A stretch of 64,000 nucleotides of DNA from Gordonia zhaorongruii (GTDB taxonomy: Bacteria > Actinomycetota > Actinomycetes > Mycobacteriales > Mycobacteriaceae): contig NZ_CP041763.1 in the NCBI RefSeq assembly GCF_007559005.1, positions 434,001 to 498,000 on the forward strand, read 5' to 3'. The notes below the pieces were generated by a model. It worked only from the letters and a program-made list of their open reading frames with translations. It was not told where the DNA came from and made no database searches. Positions 1-9,562 of the stretch are shown here, piece by piece. Within the stretch, counting starts at the first letter, position 1. Each line of letters begins with the position of its first letter. A program made the position numbers and the translations under genes.

Positions 1-1
1 A

Positions 2-346
2 CTGCAGAAGGAGTACGGCCCCAGGGGGCTGACCGTCGTCGGTGTTCCGTGCAACCAGTTCATGGGGCAGGAGCCGGGCACCGCAGACGAGATCGCGACG
101 TTCTGCTCGACCAACTACGGCGTCACCTTCCCGCTCCTGGAGAAGTCCGACGTCAACGGCGAGGGGCGTCACCCGCTGTACGAACTTCTCACCCAGGCTC
201 CCGACGCCGATGGCGAGGCCGGCGATATCGCGTGGAACTTCGAGAAATTCGTCGTCGGCTCGAACGGCGAGGTCCTCGCACGATTCCGTCCGACCACCGA
301 ACCGGACGCACCCGAAGTGAAGAAGGCCATCGAAGGCGCCCTCTGA
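2..346 (+). CDS. Glutathione peroxidase family protein, 3' part
   Basis: The open frame runs in from the left edge, so the N-terminus and the first catalytic Cys/Sec motif lie outside the window. What remains carries the two diagnostic family motifs: PCNQFMGQEPG (the Gln-bearing block) and WNFEKF near the C-terminus. These proteins reduce hydroperoxides; bacterial Cys-type members usually use thioredoxin instead of glutathione. The visible part is about 114 residues of a normal 160-residue protein and ends normally at TGA 344-346. It lies 128 bp upstream of purS with no sign of cotranscription. The active-site residue cannot be checked here. Confidence 0.88.
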   Translation: MQKEYGPRGLTVVGVPCNQFMGQEPGTADEIATFCSTNYGVTFPLLEKSDVNGEGRHPLYELLTQAPDADGEAGDIAWNFEKFVVGSNGEVLARFRPTTEPDAPEVKKAIEGAL

Positions 347-474
347 ACCCCTTGCCGACTGCGGTCGTGTGCGAATGCTGCGACCCAGGTCGGGCCGGGT
401 ACGATTGCTGCGGATCGTCCGGACCGCGGTAGCGGCCCGGACTTGCACATCACTTCAGTGAGGAGCGGTGCCTG

Positions 475-714
475 ATGGCGCGTGTAGTGGTCGATGTGAT
501 GCCCAAGGCCGAGATCCTGGACCCGCAGGGGCAGGCGATCTCCGGTGCGTTGGGACGTCTCGGATTCTCCGGCGTCGCCGACGTCCGGCAGGGCAAGCGA
601 TTCGAGCTGGAGGTCGACGACACCGTCTCGGACGCCGACCTCGATCGCATCGCCGAAGAATTGCTGACCAACACGGTCATCGAGAACTTCGCCGTCTCAC
701 GCGTGGCTGAGTGA
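475..714 (+). CDS. purS: Phosphoribosylformylglycinamidine synthase subunit PurS
   Basis: This 79-residue protein is the small structural subunit of the three-part FGAM synthase (PurS-PurQ-PurL) in de novo purine synthesis. The length, the opening [19 protein letters not shown] and the internal [11 protein letters not shown] stretch are typical of PurS. PurS helps dock the glutaminase PurQ on PurL and channel ammonia. An AGGAG at 461-465 lies 9 nt before the ATG and fixes the start. purQ begins 7 bp after its stop, so the two are surely one operon. purL is not in the window. Confidence 0.96.
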   Translation: MARVVVDVMPKAEILDPQGQAISGALGRLGFSGVADVRQGKRFELEVDDTVSDADLDRIAEELLTNTVIENFAVSRVAE

Positions 715-721
715 TCGCGTC

Positions 722-1402
722 ATGACCGCTCGCATCGGAGTCATCACCTTTCCCGGCACCCTCGACGACGTCGACGCCGCCCGCGCCGTGCGCATGGCAG
801 GCGGCGAATCCGTCTCGCTCTGGCACGGCGACGCCGACCTCAAGGGCGTCGACGCCGTCGTCGTCCCCGGTGGATTCTCGTACGGCGACTACCTCCGCTG
901 CGGGGCGATCGCCAAGTTCGCGCCGGTGATGGGCGAGGTCGTGGCCGCCGCCGAACGCGGTATGCCGGTGCTCGGTATCTGCAACGGCTTCCAGATCCTG
1001 TGCGAGGCGGGGCTCCTGCCGGGGGCCCTGGCCCGTAACGAGGGTCTGCACTTCGTCTGCCGTGATCAGTGGCTGCGCGTGGAGTCGAACACCACCGCTT
1101 GGACCACTCGTTACGAGCTCGGCGCCGAGATCCTCATCCCGCTGAAGTCGGGGGAGGGGCGCTACGTCGCCTCCGACGAGACCCTGGAGGAGTTGAAGGG
1201 CGAAGGCCGCATCGCGTTCACCTACGCGGGTGACAACCCCAACGGCTCGCAGCTCGACATCGCCGGCATCTCCAGCGCGAACGGCCGCGTCGTCGGATTG
1301 ATGCCGCACCCCGAGCACTCGATCGAGGCTCTCACCGGTCCGTCCGACGACGGTCTGGGTCTCTTCTACTCGGCACTCGACGCGGTCCTGGCAGCAGTCT
1401 GA
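722..1402 (+). CDS. purQ: Phosphoribosylformylglycinamidine synthase glutaminase subunit PurQ
   Basis: A 226-residue class I glutamine amidotransferase that releases ammonia from glutamine for FGAM synthase. The nucleophile elbow GICNGFQIL places the catalytic Cys at residue 87, and MPHPEH near residues 194-199 supplies the His/Glu pair. [11 protein letters not shown] around residues 49-59 is the oxyanion/loop region characteristic of PurQ. Length matches the family. It starts 7 bp after purS and is followed 24 bp later by an M18 aminopeptidase gene; mycobacteria have the same purS-purQ and a nearby M18 peptidase, but purL is separated. Confidence 0.97.
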   Translation: MTARIGVITFPGTLDDVDAARAVRMAGGESVSLWHGDADLKGVDAVVVPGGFSYGDYLRCGAIAKFAPVMGEVVAAAERGMPVLGICNGFQILCEAGLLPGALARNEGLHFVCRDQWLRVESNTTAWTTRYELGAEILIPLKSGEGRYVASDETLEELKGEGRIAFTYAGDNPNGSQLDIAGISSANGRVVGLMPHPEHSIEALTGPSDDGLGLFYSALDAVLAAV

Positions 1403-1426
1403 TCCGGTCATGAGTCTGATCCCGTC

Positions 1427-2728
1427 ATGGTGAGCACCGCGACGTTCCGGACCAGCGCGTCGGCGGAGGGTCTCGGCGAGTTCGTCGACGCTTCGCCGTC
1501 GCCGTTCCACGTGTGCCGCACAGTGGCCGCCGAACTCGACCGAGCCGGCTACACGCAGATCTCCGAGGATCAGCCGTGGGCCGACTCGGCGGCATCGGGC
1601 GGGCGTGCCTACGTGGTCCGCGGTGGCTCGATCATCGCGTGGGACGCGCAGCCCGCTCCGACACTCGCCGAGCCGCGCACGGGGTTCCGCATCGTCGGTG
1701 GCCACACGGACAGCCCGAACCTTCGGGTCAAGCAGCACCCGGACCGCCGGTCGGCGGGCTTGTCGACGGTGGCGCTCGAACCGTACGGCGGCGCATGGCT
1801 CAATTCGTGGCTCGACCGCGACCTCGGCATCTCCGGTCGCATCGCGTACGCCGACGGATCACGGGTGGCGCACCGGCTGGTGTGCATCGACGAGCCGGTC
1901 CTGCGCGTGCCCCAACTCGCCATTCACCTGTCCGAGGACCGCAAGGGCGTTCATCTCGACCCGCAGCGCCACGTCGACGCGGTGTGGGGCGTGGAGGAGA
2001 CCGGACCCTTCCTGGACTGGGTCGCAGAACGCTCCGACGTCGATCCCGGCAGCGTGCTCGGTTGGGAGCTGATGACGCACGACGTGACGCCCTCCCGGAT
2101 CGTCGGGGCGCGCGGTGAGCTGCTCAGCGCGCCGCGGCTGGACAATCAGGGCACCTGCTACGCCGGGCTCCGAGCGCTCCTGGACGCCGAGCGGACGGGG
2201 CCGATCACCGTCCTGGCACTCTTCGATCACGAAGAGGTCGGGTCGGGCTCTGAGCGGGGAGCGTCCAGCGACTTCCTGGTCACCGTGCTGGAGCGGATCA
2301 TCGCGGCGCGCGGTGGCGGCCGGGACGAGTTCCTGCAGGCGATGGCGTCGAGCCGGTGCGCGTCCGGCGACATGGCGCACGCCACTCACCCGAACTATCC
2401 GGACCGGCACGAGCCGTCTCATCGCATCGACGTGAACGGCGGTCCGGTCCTCAAGGTGAACCAGAATCTCCGCTACGCATCCGACGCGGTCGGCGAGGCG
2501 GAGTTCGCGATGGCCTGTCGTGATGCGGGCGTCGAGTTGCAGAGATACGTTCACCGCGCGGACCTGCCGTGCGGTTCGACGATCGGGCCGCTCACCGCCA
2601 CCCGCACCGGCCTGTTGACCGTCGACGTCGGTGCACCCCAGTTGGCGATGCACAGCTGCCGCGAATTGATGGGCGCGCTCGATGTGCCGATGTACTCGGC
2701 GGCGCTCCGCGCGTTCCTGGAGCGCTGA
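1427..2728 (+). CDS. apeB: M18 family aminopeptidase
   Basis: A 433-residue zinc aminopeptidase that trims N-terminal residues from peptides in the cytosol. The family metal and catalytic motifs are all present: [10 protein letters not shown] (His93, Asp95), RLDNQ (bridging Asp239), [14 protein letters not shown] (Glu269, Glu270) and a C-terminal AMHSCRE His. Length is normal for M18 enzymes. The ATG at 1427 follows purQ by 24 bp, so it may be cotranscribed with it. The stop abuts the stop of the convergent HxlR gene with no spacer, leaving no room for an intrinsic terminator between them. Confidence 0.93.
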   Translation: MVSTATFRTSASAEGLGEFVDASPSPFHVCRTVAAELDRAGYTQISEDQPWADSAASGGRAYVVRGGSIIAWDAQPAPTLAEPRTGFRIVGGHTDSPNLRVKQHPDRRSAGLSTVALEPYGGAWLNSWLDRDLGISGRIAYADGSRVAHRLVCIDEPVLRVPQLAIHLSEDRKGVHLDPQRHVDAVWGVEETGPFLDWVAERSDVDPGSVLGWELMTHDVTPSRIVGARGELLSAPRLDNQGTCYAGLRALLDAERTGPITVLALFDHEEVGSGSERGASSDFLVTVLERIIAARGGGRDEFLQAMASSRCASGDMAHATHPNYPDRHEPSHRIDVNGGPVLKVNQNLRYASDAVGEAEFAMACRDAGVELQRYVHRADLPCGSTIGPLTATRTGLLTVDVGAPQLAMHSCRELMGALDVPMYSAALRAFLER

Positions 2729-3136
2729 CTACCTCGCGTCGTAACTGTCCTGCGACGCATGGACGTCGTTGAGCCGACCTTCGACGAGGTCGATGAGCCC
2801 GGCCAGCCGGTCGGCGGTCTCCGCCCCGAGGTGGGTGAGCGAGTACTCGACTCTCGGCGGAATGGCCTGCAGCACTTCGCGGTTCACGAAACCGTCGCGC
2901 TCGAGGGCTTGAAGGCTCACGGAGAGCATGCGCTCGCTGACCCCGTCGACTCGACGGCGAAGGGCGCTGAAGCGCATCTCCCCGTCACGCAGTGCGACCA
3001 AGGCGAGCAGGCCCCATCGGCTCGTAACGTTCTGGAGCACACCACGCGACGCGCAATCTCGGGCGAACACGTCCGCCTCCAGCGTCGGGACGACGTCGCA
3101 GTCGGTCGGAGACTTCTCGGGCATGACGCTCATCAT
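2729..3136 (-). CDS. HxlR family winged-helix transcriptional regulator
   Basis: A 135-residue single-domain MarR-like winged-helix protein. The HxlR pattern is clear: RWGLLALVALRDGEMRFSAL, the recognition region around VSERMLSVSLQALERDGFV, and the wing VEYSLTHLG. Two Cys (DCDVV, ARDCAS) lie just before the helix bundle, where redox- or electrophile-sensing HxlR proteins (YodB, HypR, QorR types) carry their sensor Cys. It is divergent from a QorB-like NAD(P)H oxidoreductase, the same arrangement as E. coli ytfH-ytfG and corynebacterial qorR-qor2, so it probably represses that gene and itself. Three in-frame ATGs (3136, 3133, 3124) leave the exact start open. Confidence 0.9.
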   Translation of the reverse strand: MMSVMPEKSPTDCDVVPTLEADVFARDCASRGVLQNVTSRWGLLALVALRDGEMRFSALRRRVDGVSERMLSVSLQALERDGFVNREVLQAIPPRVEYSLTHLGAETADRLAGLIDLVEGRLNDVHASQDSYDAR

Positions 3137-3153
3137 ACGCCCGTTTCTGATTG

Positions 3154-3191
3154 CACTTACTTGTGCTGTTGCACATTACTAAAAGTAAGTG
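3154..3191. promoter_or_regulatory. Candidate HxlR operator between the divergent genes
   Basis: A perfect 9-bp inverted repeat, CACTTACTT (3154-3162) and AAGTAAGTG (3183-3191), spans a 20-bp centre. Nested in it is a tighter palindrome, TTACT-AAA-AGTAA (3176-3188). HxlR proteins of the YodB/QorR kind bind TACT/AGTA half-sites, which both elements contain. The position between the regulator and the QorB-like gene suits autoregulation plus repression of the target. Binding is inferred. Confidence 0.6.
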
Positions 3192-3267
3192 GACAGTGGA
3201 TAGTGCCGACGTGGGTGCCGATGCAACCGCGTGATCACCGGCCATCTGATCAACAGAGGAGAAGCTC

Positions 3268-4125
3268 ATGACCACCTATGCAGTAACCGGTGCCACCGGC
3301 GGACTCGGCGGAGCCGCTGTGCAGGCGCTCATCGCGCGAGGAGCGAAGCCGGCGGACATAGTCGCCGTCGTCCGTGACGAATCGAAGGCGGGTGGACTCC
3401 GTGATGCGGGCGTGTCCATCCGCATCGCCGATTACGAGTCAGCCGACGCTCTGGTGGCGGCGCTCGACGGAGTGGACCGGCTGCTGCTGGTCTCCAGCCC
3501 CGAAGTCGGCCGTCGGCTGCCGCAACATCGCAATGTCGTCGACGCTGCGAAGTCGGCGGGCGTGCGGCTGATCGCGTACACGAGCCTGCTCGCGGCCGAC
3601 TCGTCTCCGCTCATGCTGGCAGAGGAGCACACAGCGACCGAGGGATACCTCGCGGAGGCGGGCATCGATCACGTCCTGCTCCGCAACGGCTGGTACTCGG
3701 AGAACTACGCGGCATCGGCGCCCGCTGCCATCGACGGTGGCGTCTTCCACGGTGCCGCGGGGGCCGCGAAGGTCGCTCCGGCAGCGCGCGCCGACTTCGC
3801 TGACGCGGCGGCGGCGGCGCTGCTGAACCCGACGCCGGGCGCGGTGTACGAGCTCGCCGGGTCGGAGCACATGACGTACGACGATATCGCGGCGACGTTC
3901 GCCGAGGTCTCCGGCGAGCCCGTGCGCTACCAGTCCGTGTCGCGCGAGGACTACGCTGCTGCTCTCACCGCCGCCGGAATGCCCGAAGCCGCGGTCGCGG
4001 TGATCTCCGATTCGGACGCAGGTGCTGCGCAGGGCGCGCTGGACTCGGCGTCCACGGACCTGCAGGACCTGCGTGGAGCGAAGAGCACGCCGTTCGTGGA
4101 CGTCATCCGCGCGGCTCTGGCCTGA
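3268..4125 (+). CDS. QorB/NmrA-like NAD(P)H-binding oxidoreductase
   Basis: A 285-residue atypical short-chain dehydrogenase of the NmrA/QorB class. The N-terminus has the Rossmann signature GATGGLG at residues 8-14; the usual SDR YxxxK is not evident, as expected for this class. The run YTSLLAADSSPLMLAEEHTA and the later RNGWYSENY stretch are typical of quinone oxidoreductase 2 (E. coli YtfG). A GAGGAG 5-10 nt upstream supports the ATG. The neighbouring divergent HxlR gene and shared palindromes suggest induction by quinones or other electrophiles. The substrate cannot be read from the sequence. Confidence 0.88.
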   Translation: MTTYAVTGATGGLGGAAVQALIARGAKPADIVAVVRDESKAGGLRDAGVSIRIADYESADALVAALDGVDRLLLVSSPEVGRRLPQHRNVVDAAKSAGVRLIAYTSLLAADSSPLMLAEEHTATEGYLAEAGIDHVLLRNGWYSENYAASAPAAIDGGVFHGAAGAAKVAPAARADFADAAAAALLNPTPGAVYELAGSEHMTYDDIAATFAEVSGEPVRYQSVSREDYAAALTAAGMPEAAVAVISDSDAGAAQGALDSASTDLQDLRGAKSTPFVDVIRAALA

Positions 4126-4142
4126 CGCTCACCCGATCCGGA

Positions 4143-5438
4143 TCACCGGAGCACGCTCAGCGTGGATCCCTGCCGAAGCACGATACGGCCGTCGATGACC
4201 GACGGCTCGCCGTTGATCGGCAGGGTCCACGCCTGTGCGCCTGTGGACGGGGCGAAGGCGGTGAGTTGGTTGCGATTCCCGAACACGGCGATGTCGTCGG
4301 ACGATCCCACACACGACAGCACGTCGATGTTCGCATCGGGAGCGTCGAATGCGGGCGGGGGCAATTCGCCGAGCCGGGAGCCGTCGTCGAGCCGGAAGAA
4401 CACTCGGGAGCGGTCCTTGCGGGCGAACGAGACCTGCGGTCCGCACGGCCGGGCGTGGACCTTCGACAGTTCCGGATCGGACACCTGCCAGCGCGCGTCG
4501 CCGGTCGCCGGGTCCATCACCTGGTACCGGCCGTGGGCATCGAGGACCTGATCTCCGCCCGAGGTCAGGACCGGAAGCACCGACGGACCGCTCAGCACGC
4601 GGAGGCCGTCAGCGGTGTGTGCGGATTCGGACTGGATCTCGCCGTTGGTGAGCGGATGGAATGCGACGGACGGTCGGCCGTCGTTGGTGCGGGACATCAG
4701 GATGCCGGTCGGGTAGGTGTCCACGGTGCACGATTCGCAGGTCACGATGTCGTCGCCGGTCTCCGGATCGAGAACGAAGCGGTTGCCGTCGGTCGTCTCC
4801 ACCACCAGTGCTGCGTCCTGGTATCTCGCGGTCGCGGTCGCGGCGAACGTGCGCTGCCAGACGACGTCGCCGGTCTCCGTCTGCCGCGACACCTGGTAGC
4901 CGGTGTCGTTCACGTGGAGGAAATCGGATCCGAGGCCGACGAGTTCGGCCGTATCCGAGCCCTCCGACATGCGTGCGGCGCTTCCGCTGCCGCGGTCGAT
5001 TCGGTAGAAACCGTTGTCCGGGCCGTCCGTGCGCATGCGGACTGCGCACCCGATTCCGCCCTGGGCGTCGAAAGCACACGCACCGAAACCCGCATCGACC
5101 GGCGTCTTCCAGCGGGAGACGCCGGTGGCGGCGTCGACGAGGAGGTACTCGTGCCGGATGCCGGCGCTGTAGGAGACCAGCCAGTCGTCGCCGTGGGTGT
5201 CTGCGACGGTGATGTCGCCGTCGCCGGTGAGTCCGGGCATCGACGTGTGGTCGATCGTCCACTGCTCCACGGGCGCGGACGCGTAGTCCCGCAGTTCCCC
5301 GTGGGACGCGTGTCCCGGCGTCTCGCCCGATCCGGGCGCGAGGACGATTCCGGCGCTGACGGCCATGGCCACGGCCCCCGCCGCGGCGACCGTTCCCATT
5401 CCGAACGGGAGTCGGCGCGCCGCCGAACGGATAGACAT
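4143..5438 (-). CDS. Secreted or membrane-anchored PQQ-like beta-propeller protein
   Basis: About 431 residues. After a short Arg-rich head, one hydrophobic segment (roughly residues 13-36) acts as a signal or membrane anchor, and the remainder should lie outside the cell. The body has repeats ending in W/V-plus-aliphatic blades such as ATGVSRWKTPV, ETGDVVWQRTF, ATGDARWQVS and STGAQAWTLPI, the pattern of PQQ/WD-like beta-propellers (YncE/BamB-like). No enzymatic residues are recognisable. I chose the ATG at 5438; the frame could also start at a TTG at 5450. It converges on the QorB-like gene. Function unknown. Confidence 0.7.
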   Translation of the reverse strand: MSIRSAARRLPFGMGTVAAAGAVAMAVSAGIVLAPGSGETPGHASHGELRDYASAPVEQWTIDHTSMPGLTGDGDITVADTHGDDWLVSYSAGIRHEYLLVDAATGVSRWKTPVDAGFGACAFDAQGGIGCAVRMRTDGPDNGFYRIDRGSGSAARMSEGSDTAELVGLGSDFLHVNDTGYQVSRQTETGDVVWQRTFAATATARYQDAALVVETTDGNRFVLDPETGDDIVTCESCTVDTYPTGILMSRTNDGRPSVAFHPLTNGEIQSESAHTADGLRVLSGPSVLPVLTSGGDQVLDAHGRYQVMDPATGDARWQVSDPELSKVHARPCGPQVSFARKDRSRVFFRLDDGSRLGELPPPAFDAPDANIDVLSCVGSSDDIAVFGNRNQLTAFAPSTGAQAWTLPINGEPSVIDGRIVLRQGSTLSVLR

Positions 5439-5460
5439 GACATCAGTCAATCATGATGTC
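5439..5460. repeat. Inverted repeat at the start of the beta-propeller gene
   Basis: GACATCA (5439-5445) and TGATGTC (5454-5460) form perfect 7-bp arms around 8 nt, immediately upstream of the chosen ATG on the minus strand. It could be an operator or a 5' UTR hairpin; nothing in the sequence decides between them. Confidence 0.3.
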
Positions 5461-5872
5461 GGCTATGGCGGATTCCGGGCCGGACTGCGCGAATCCGCTG
5501 CCCTCAGGAGTCGGTCCGCGTCCTCGCTTCGCTGTTCCTGCGCATTGCCGACACGTCGACGGCCGGATCTCGGCGTATCGTCGCGGAGAAGTTCCCGTAC
5601 ACGTGTCGGTGGTGCGCGGAATGGTGTGACGGCCGATCGACGTCGGACGCCGCTGACTGCCGTTCGCTCACGGCGTAGCGTCCCGGGAACATCGGTCCTG
5701 CGTGCGGCGTTGTCTAGGTCAGACCCCCGTCGAAGTCTCCGGTATCTGCCGGAGGGCTGGAGTAAGTGAGGAAGCGCACGGCCGGGCCACTAGAGTAGAG
5801 GTCAGGCTGGTCGTCACCTTCAGCCACGGGCTTCGTGGCAACGACCGGGGCGCAAGCAATCGAGGGAGAACA
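5461..5872. other. Long clpC upstream region without a supported gene
   Basis: About 410 bp separate the divergent beta-propeller gene and clpC. The clpC frame stays open upstream to 5702, but that extension has no family similarity and no ribosome binding site, so I treat it as leader. The only recognised element is the ClgR-like box at 5662-5678. Heat-shock HAIR or CIRCE elements were looked for by eye and not seen. Confidence 0.5.
5662..5678. promoter_or_regulatory. ClgR-like operator upstream of clpC
   Basis: GTTCGCTCACGGCGTAG fits the actinobacterial ClgR consensus core CGC-Y-N-A-N-R-GCG exactly, with good flanks. ClgR activates clpC and clpP genes in Corynebacterium, Streptomyces and mycobacteria. 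The box centre is about 200 bp before the clpC ATG, which fits a long leader or a distal promoter. The consensus is from memory; occupancy is inferred. Confidence 0.55.
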
Positions 5873-8407
5873 ATGTTCGAACGGTTCACCGACCGCGCAC
5901 GCCGGGTTGTCGTCCTGGCGCAGGAAGAAGCGCGGATGCTCAACCACAATTACATCGGCACCGAGCACATCCTGCTCGGCCTCATCCATGAAGGTGAGGG
6001 CGTGGCGGCGAAGGCGCTCGAGTCGCTCGGCATCTCGCTCGAAGCCGTGCGCAGCCAGGTGGAGGAGATCATCGGCCAGGGCCAGCAGGCCCCGTCCGGT
6101 CACATCCCGTTCACTCCGCGCGCCAAGAAGGTGCTCGAGCTGAGTCTGCGGGAGGCACTTCAGCTCGGCCACAATTACATCGGCACCGAGCACATCCTGC
6201 TCGGCCTGATCCGCGAGGGCGAAGGCGTCGCCGCACAGGTGCTCGTCAAGCTGGGCGCCGACCTGAACCGGGTCCGCCAGCAGGTCATCCAGCTCCTGTC
6301 CGGATACCAGGGCAAGGAGCCGGAGGCTGCGGGCACCGGTGGTCGTTCCAGCGACTCGGGTACGCCGTCGACGTCGCTCGTGCTCGACCAATTCGGCCGC
6401 AATCTGACGACCGCGGCGACCGAGGGGAAACTCGACCCGGTCGTCGGCCGGGAGAAAGAGGTCGAGCGGATCATGCAGGTCCTCTCGCGCCGCACCAAGA
6501 ACAACCCGGTCCTCATCGGCGAGCCCGGTGTCGGTAAGACCGCCGTCGTCGAGGGCCTGGCGCAGGCGATCGTGTCCGGCAACGTGCCGGAGACCCTCAA
6601 GGACAAGCAGCTGTACACGCTCGACCTGGGTTCGCTGGTCGCAGGCAGCCGCTACCGCGGTGACTTCGAGGAACGACTCAAGAAGGTCCTCAAGGAGATC
6701 AATACCCGCGGCGACATCATCCTGTTCATCGATGAGCTCCATCAGCTCGTCGGTGCGGGTGCAGCCGAGGGCGCGATCGATGCCGCCAGCATCCTGAAGC
6801 CGAAACTGGCACGAGGCGAGCTGCAGACGATCGGCGCCACCACGATCGACGAGTACCGCAAGTACATCGAGAAGGACGCTGCGCTGGAACGACGCTTCCA
6901 GCCGGTCCAGGTGGGCGAACCGTCGGTGGAGCACACGATCGAGATCCTCAAGGGTCTGCGTGACCGCTACGAGCAGCACCACAAGGTGTCCATCACCGAC
7001 GGTGCGCTGGCTGCTGCCGCGTCGCTCGCCGATCGCTACATCAACGACCGATTCCTGCCCGACAAGGCGATCGATCTCATCGATGAGGCCGGTGCGCGGA
7101 TGCGCATCCGCCGGATGACCGCGCCGCCAGACCTGCGCGAGTTCGACGATCGCATCGCCGAGGCGCGCAAGGAGAAGGAATCCGCGATCGACGCGCAGGA
7201 CTTCGAGAAGGCCGCCAGCCTCCGCGACAAGGAGAAGCAACTGGTCGCCGAGCGGTCCGAGCGTGAGAAGCAGTGGCGTGCCGGTGACCTCGATGTGGTC
7301 TCCGAGGTCGACGACGAGCAGATCGCCGAGGTTCTCGGGAACTGGACCGGTATCCCGGTCTTCAAGCTCACCGAGGAGGAGACCACTCGTCTGCTGCACA
7401 TGGAGGACGAGGTCCACAAGCGGATCATCGGACAGAACGACGCCGTCAAGGCCGTCTCGAAGGCGATCCGCCGTACTCGCGCAGGTTTGAAGGACCCGAA
7501 GCGTCCGTCGGGCTCGTTCATCTTCGCCGGACCGTCGGGTGTCGGTAAGACCGAGCTGAGCAAGGCGCTCGCCAACTTCCTGTTCGGCGAGGACGATGCG
7601 CTCATCCAGATCGACATGGGCGAGTTCCACGACCGGTTCACCGCGTCGCGTCTGTTCGGTGCGCCTCCCGGCTACGTCGGCTACGACGAGGGCGGCCAGC
7701 TCACCGAGAAGGTGCGCCGTAAGCCGTTCTCGGTGGTGCTGTTCGACGAGATCGAGAAGGCTCACCAGGAGATCTACAACACGCTCCTGCAGGTTCTCGA
7801 AGACGGCCGTCTCACCGACGGTCAGGGCCGAACGGTCGACTTCAAGAACACGGTGCTGATCTTCACGTCGAACCTGGGTACCTCCGACATCTCGAAGGCC
7901 GTCGGCATGGGCTTCAGCAACGACTCCGGCGAGGGCAACAACTACGACCGGATGAAGCAGAAGGTCAACGACGAGCTGAAGAAGCACTTCCGCCCGGAGT
8001 TCCTGAACCGCATCGACGACGTCATCGTCTTCCACCAGCTGCAGCGTGACGAGATCCTGCAGATGGTCGACCTGATGATCGACCGTGTCGAGACGCAGCT
8101 CAAGAACAAGGACATGGATATCGAGCTGACCGAGCAGGCGAAGAACCTGCTGGCCAAGCGCGGTTTCGATCCGGTTCTCGGTGCGCGCCCGCTGCGTCGC
8201 ACCATTCAGCGCGAGATCGAGGATCAGCTCAGTGAGAAGATCCTGTTCGAGGAGCTGAAGGCGGGCCAGATCATCCTGGTCGACGTCGAGGGCTGGGACG
8301 GCGAAGACGACGGCGAGGATGCTCGCTTCACCTTCACCGGCTCGGAGCGCCCGCGTGAGGTTCCGGACGGTCCCGCCGAGCTGACCAAGGCGTCGGACGA
8401 GGCCTGA
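5873..8407 (+). CDS. clpC: ATP-dependent Clp protease ATPase subunit ClpC
   Basis: An 844-residue class I AAA+ unfoldase that feeds substrates to ClpP1P2. Residues 1-150 are two ClpN repeats (each with [13 protein letters not shown]). D1 has Walker A GEPGVGKT near residue 217 and Walker B LFIDELH. A UVR-like coiled segment ([19 protein letters not shown]) lies near residue 440. D2 has GPSGVGKTE near residue 552 and [11 protein letters not shown]. Length agrees with mycobacterial ClpC1. The ATG at 5873 is chosen over upstream codons because [21 protein letters not shown] is the universal ClpC start and GAGGGAGA lies just upstream. A ClgR-like box and a strong terminator bracket the gene. Confidence 0.98.
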   Translation: MFERFTDRARRVVVLAQEEARMLNHNYIGTEHILLGLIHEGEGVAAKALESLGISLEAVRSQVEEIIGQGQQAPSGHIPFTPRAKKVLELSLREALQLGHNYIGTEHILLGLIREGEGVAAQVLVKLGADLNRVRQQVIQLLSGYQGKEPEAAGTGGRSSDSGTPSTSLVLDQFGRNLTTAATEGKLDPVVGREKEVERIMQVLSRRTKNNPVLIGEPGVGKTAVVEGLAQAIVSGNVPETLKDKQLYTLDLGSLVAGSRYRGDFEERLKKVLKEINTRGDIILFIDELHQLVGAGAAEGAIDAASILKPKLARGELQTIGATTIDEYRKYIEKDAALERRFQPVQVGEPSVEHTIEILKGLRDRYEQHHKVSITDGALAAAASLADRYINDRFLPDKAIDLIDEAGARMRIRRMTAPPDLREFDDRIAEARKEKESAIDAQDFEKAASLRDKEKQLVAERSEREKQWRAGDLDVVSEVDDEQIAEVLGNWTGIPVFKLTEEETTRLLHMEDEVHKRIIGQNDAVKAVSKAIRRTRAGLKDPKRPSGSFIFAGPSGVGKTELSKALANFLFGEDDALIQIDMGEFHDRFTASRLFGAPPGYVGYDEGGQLTEKVRRKPFSVVLFDEIEKAHQEIYNTLLQVLEDGRLTDGQGRTVDFKNTVLIFTSNLGTSDISKAVGMGFSNDSGEGNNYDRMKQKVNDELKKHFRPEFLNRIDDVIVFHQLQRDEILQMVDLMIDRVETQLKNKDMDIELTEQAKNLLAKRGFDPVLGARPLRRTIQREIEDQLSEKILFEELKAGQIILVDVEGWDGEDDGEDARFTFTGSERPREVPDGPAELTKASDEA

Positions 8408-8426
8408 TCGGCGACAATCGCACACA

Positions 8427-8467
8427 GACCGGTGGCCGGTGGATCGACGATCCGCCGGCCACCGGTC
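8427..8467 (+). terminator. Rho-independent-type terminator after clpC
   Basis: A 19-bp stem (8427-8445 with 8449-8467) with one G-T wobble and a 3-nt loop starts 19 bp after the clpC stop. No long T-run follows, as is usual for high-GC actinobacteria. Confidence 0.75.
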
Positions 8468-8585
8468 GTTCTGCGTATCGGCCCCTCCGCGCGGTGGCGC
8501 GCCGTCACCGGGTGATCTCTAGGCTGATTCCGTTGGTTCGCCGCCCCGGCAGCCTGGCCGTGACTACGAATTCGGGAGACTCCCC

Positions 8586-9425
8586 ATGACCTACGGACCA
8601 CCGAACTCGACTCCATCGGAGCCGAATCAAGCACGGGTGCCGACTGCGCACGATTCGTCCGCTCAACCGCCGGCATTGCAGCGACTGCTGGCCCCGACCG
8701 CAGCGCCGAATCTGAAGAGCTTGCTGATCGGCGCGGTCATCGCTCTCGTCGGCTTGCTGCTGATCGTCTTCGGATTCCTCAACTGGCTGTCGTACTCGGC
8801 CACGAAGTCCCTCGGCCCCGTCGACGCCTCGGTGGCTCTCGACCTTTCGGTGAGCGGCGTCGGAAATCCCACGGCGGACACAGAGGTCAGGCTGCCCGAC
8901 GCCATCCCGGCCGTTGTCAGGGACGGGATGGAAGAGCGAGTCGCGGCCGACGCGTCCGATGTCGAGAACAGGGAAGACGGTCCAGGTTCTCCTGCCACGT
9001 GGACGATCGTGTGCGGTGTGCTGCTCATCGCCGGCGGCGCTCTGATGGCGCTGCGTCGGTTCCCCGGAATCGGCGCCGTCATCGCGGCGCTCGCAGGCCT
9101 GGCTGCCACGTGCTCGTCGATCGCGTTCGTCGCCGATCCGCTCGGCGCGTTCGGCGGGAACATGACTGGTGAGAACTCGGGGGCCGATCTGCAGTACAGC
9201 GCGGGGTACGGACTCTGGCTCACCCTGATCGCGTCGCTGGTGGCGCTCGCGGCGGCTGCTCTTGCCGTCGCCGTCACGCTCGCACCCGGTCGGTCCGACG
9301 GCGTGCCGGTGCGGCAGGCGTTCGGCCAGTCAGGGTCAGGCCAGGAAGGGTCAGTCCAGTCAGGGTCAGGCCAGTCGGACGCGGACTGGTCGGTCATAGA
9401 CTCCGAGCAGCCGCCGCAGAGCTGA
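8586..9425 (+). CDS. Four-helix membrane protein, paralogue of the next gene
   Basis: A 279-residue protein with a short Pro/Ser-rich cytosolic head, four hydrophobic segments (near residues 43-66, 138-156, 163-184 and 210-234), an exported-looking loop of about 70 residues between helices 1 and 2, and a Ser/Gly/Gln-rich tail. It shares layout and the local motifs MTYG, LSVSG, a PxxWT turn, RRF and YGLWL with the downstream protein, so the pair is a tandem duplication. No domain of known function is recognised. GGGAGA lies just before the ATG. A role in the envelope is only a guess. Confidence 0.8.
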   Translation: MTYGPPNSTPSEPNQARVPTAHDSSAQPPALQRLLAPTAAPNLKSLLIGAVIALVGLLLIVFGFLNWLSYSATKSLGPVDASVALDLSVSGVGNPTADTEVRLPDAIPAVVRDGMEERVAADASDVENREDGPGSPATWTIVCGVLLIAGGALMALRRFPGIGAVIAALAGLAATCSSIAFVADPLGAFGGNMTGENSGADLQYSAGYGLWLTLIASLVALAAAALAVAVTLAPGRSDGVPVRQAFGQSGSGQEGSVQSGSGQSDADWSVIDSEQPPQS

Positions 9426-9441
9426 ATCGGCAGGAAATGCC

Positions 9442-9466
9442 CCGTTCAGTACATTTGCTTGAACGG
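9442..9466. repeat. Inverted repeat between the tandem membrane genes
   Basis: Perfect 7-bp arms CCGTTCA (9442-9448) and TGAACGG (9460-9466) around 11 nt, 16 bp after the first gene's stop. It may be a weak terminator or an operator for the second gene, whose own leader (9467-9562) contains an AT-richer stretch that could hold a promoter. Confidence 0.4.
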
Positions 9467-9562
9467 CACCAGTGGTGGCTGAAACCTAAGAAACCCTTAG
9501 ACTCGGGGCGTCGAAGGTCTGCCGTGGCGGACCCTGTACGCGTTACAAGAGGGGAATTGTCG

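Noticed and set aside
5714..8425. A 903-codon open frame on the minus strand opposite clpC
   Set aside because: It mirrors clpC codons in high-GC DNA, has no domain motifs and low-complexity composition; clpC itself is certain.
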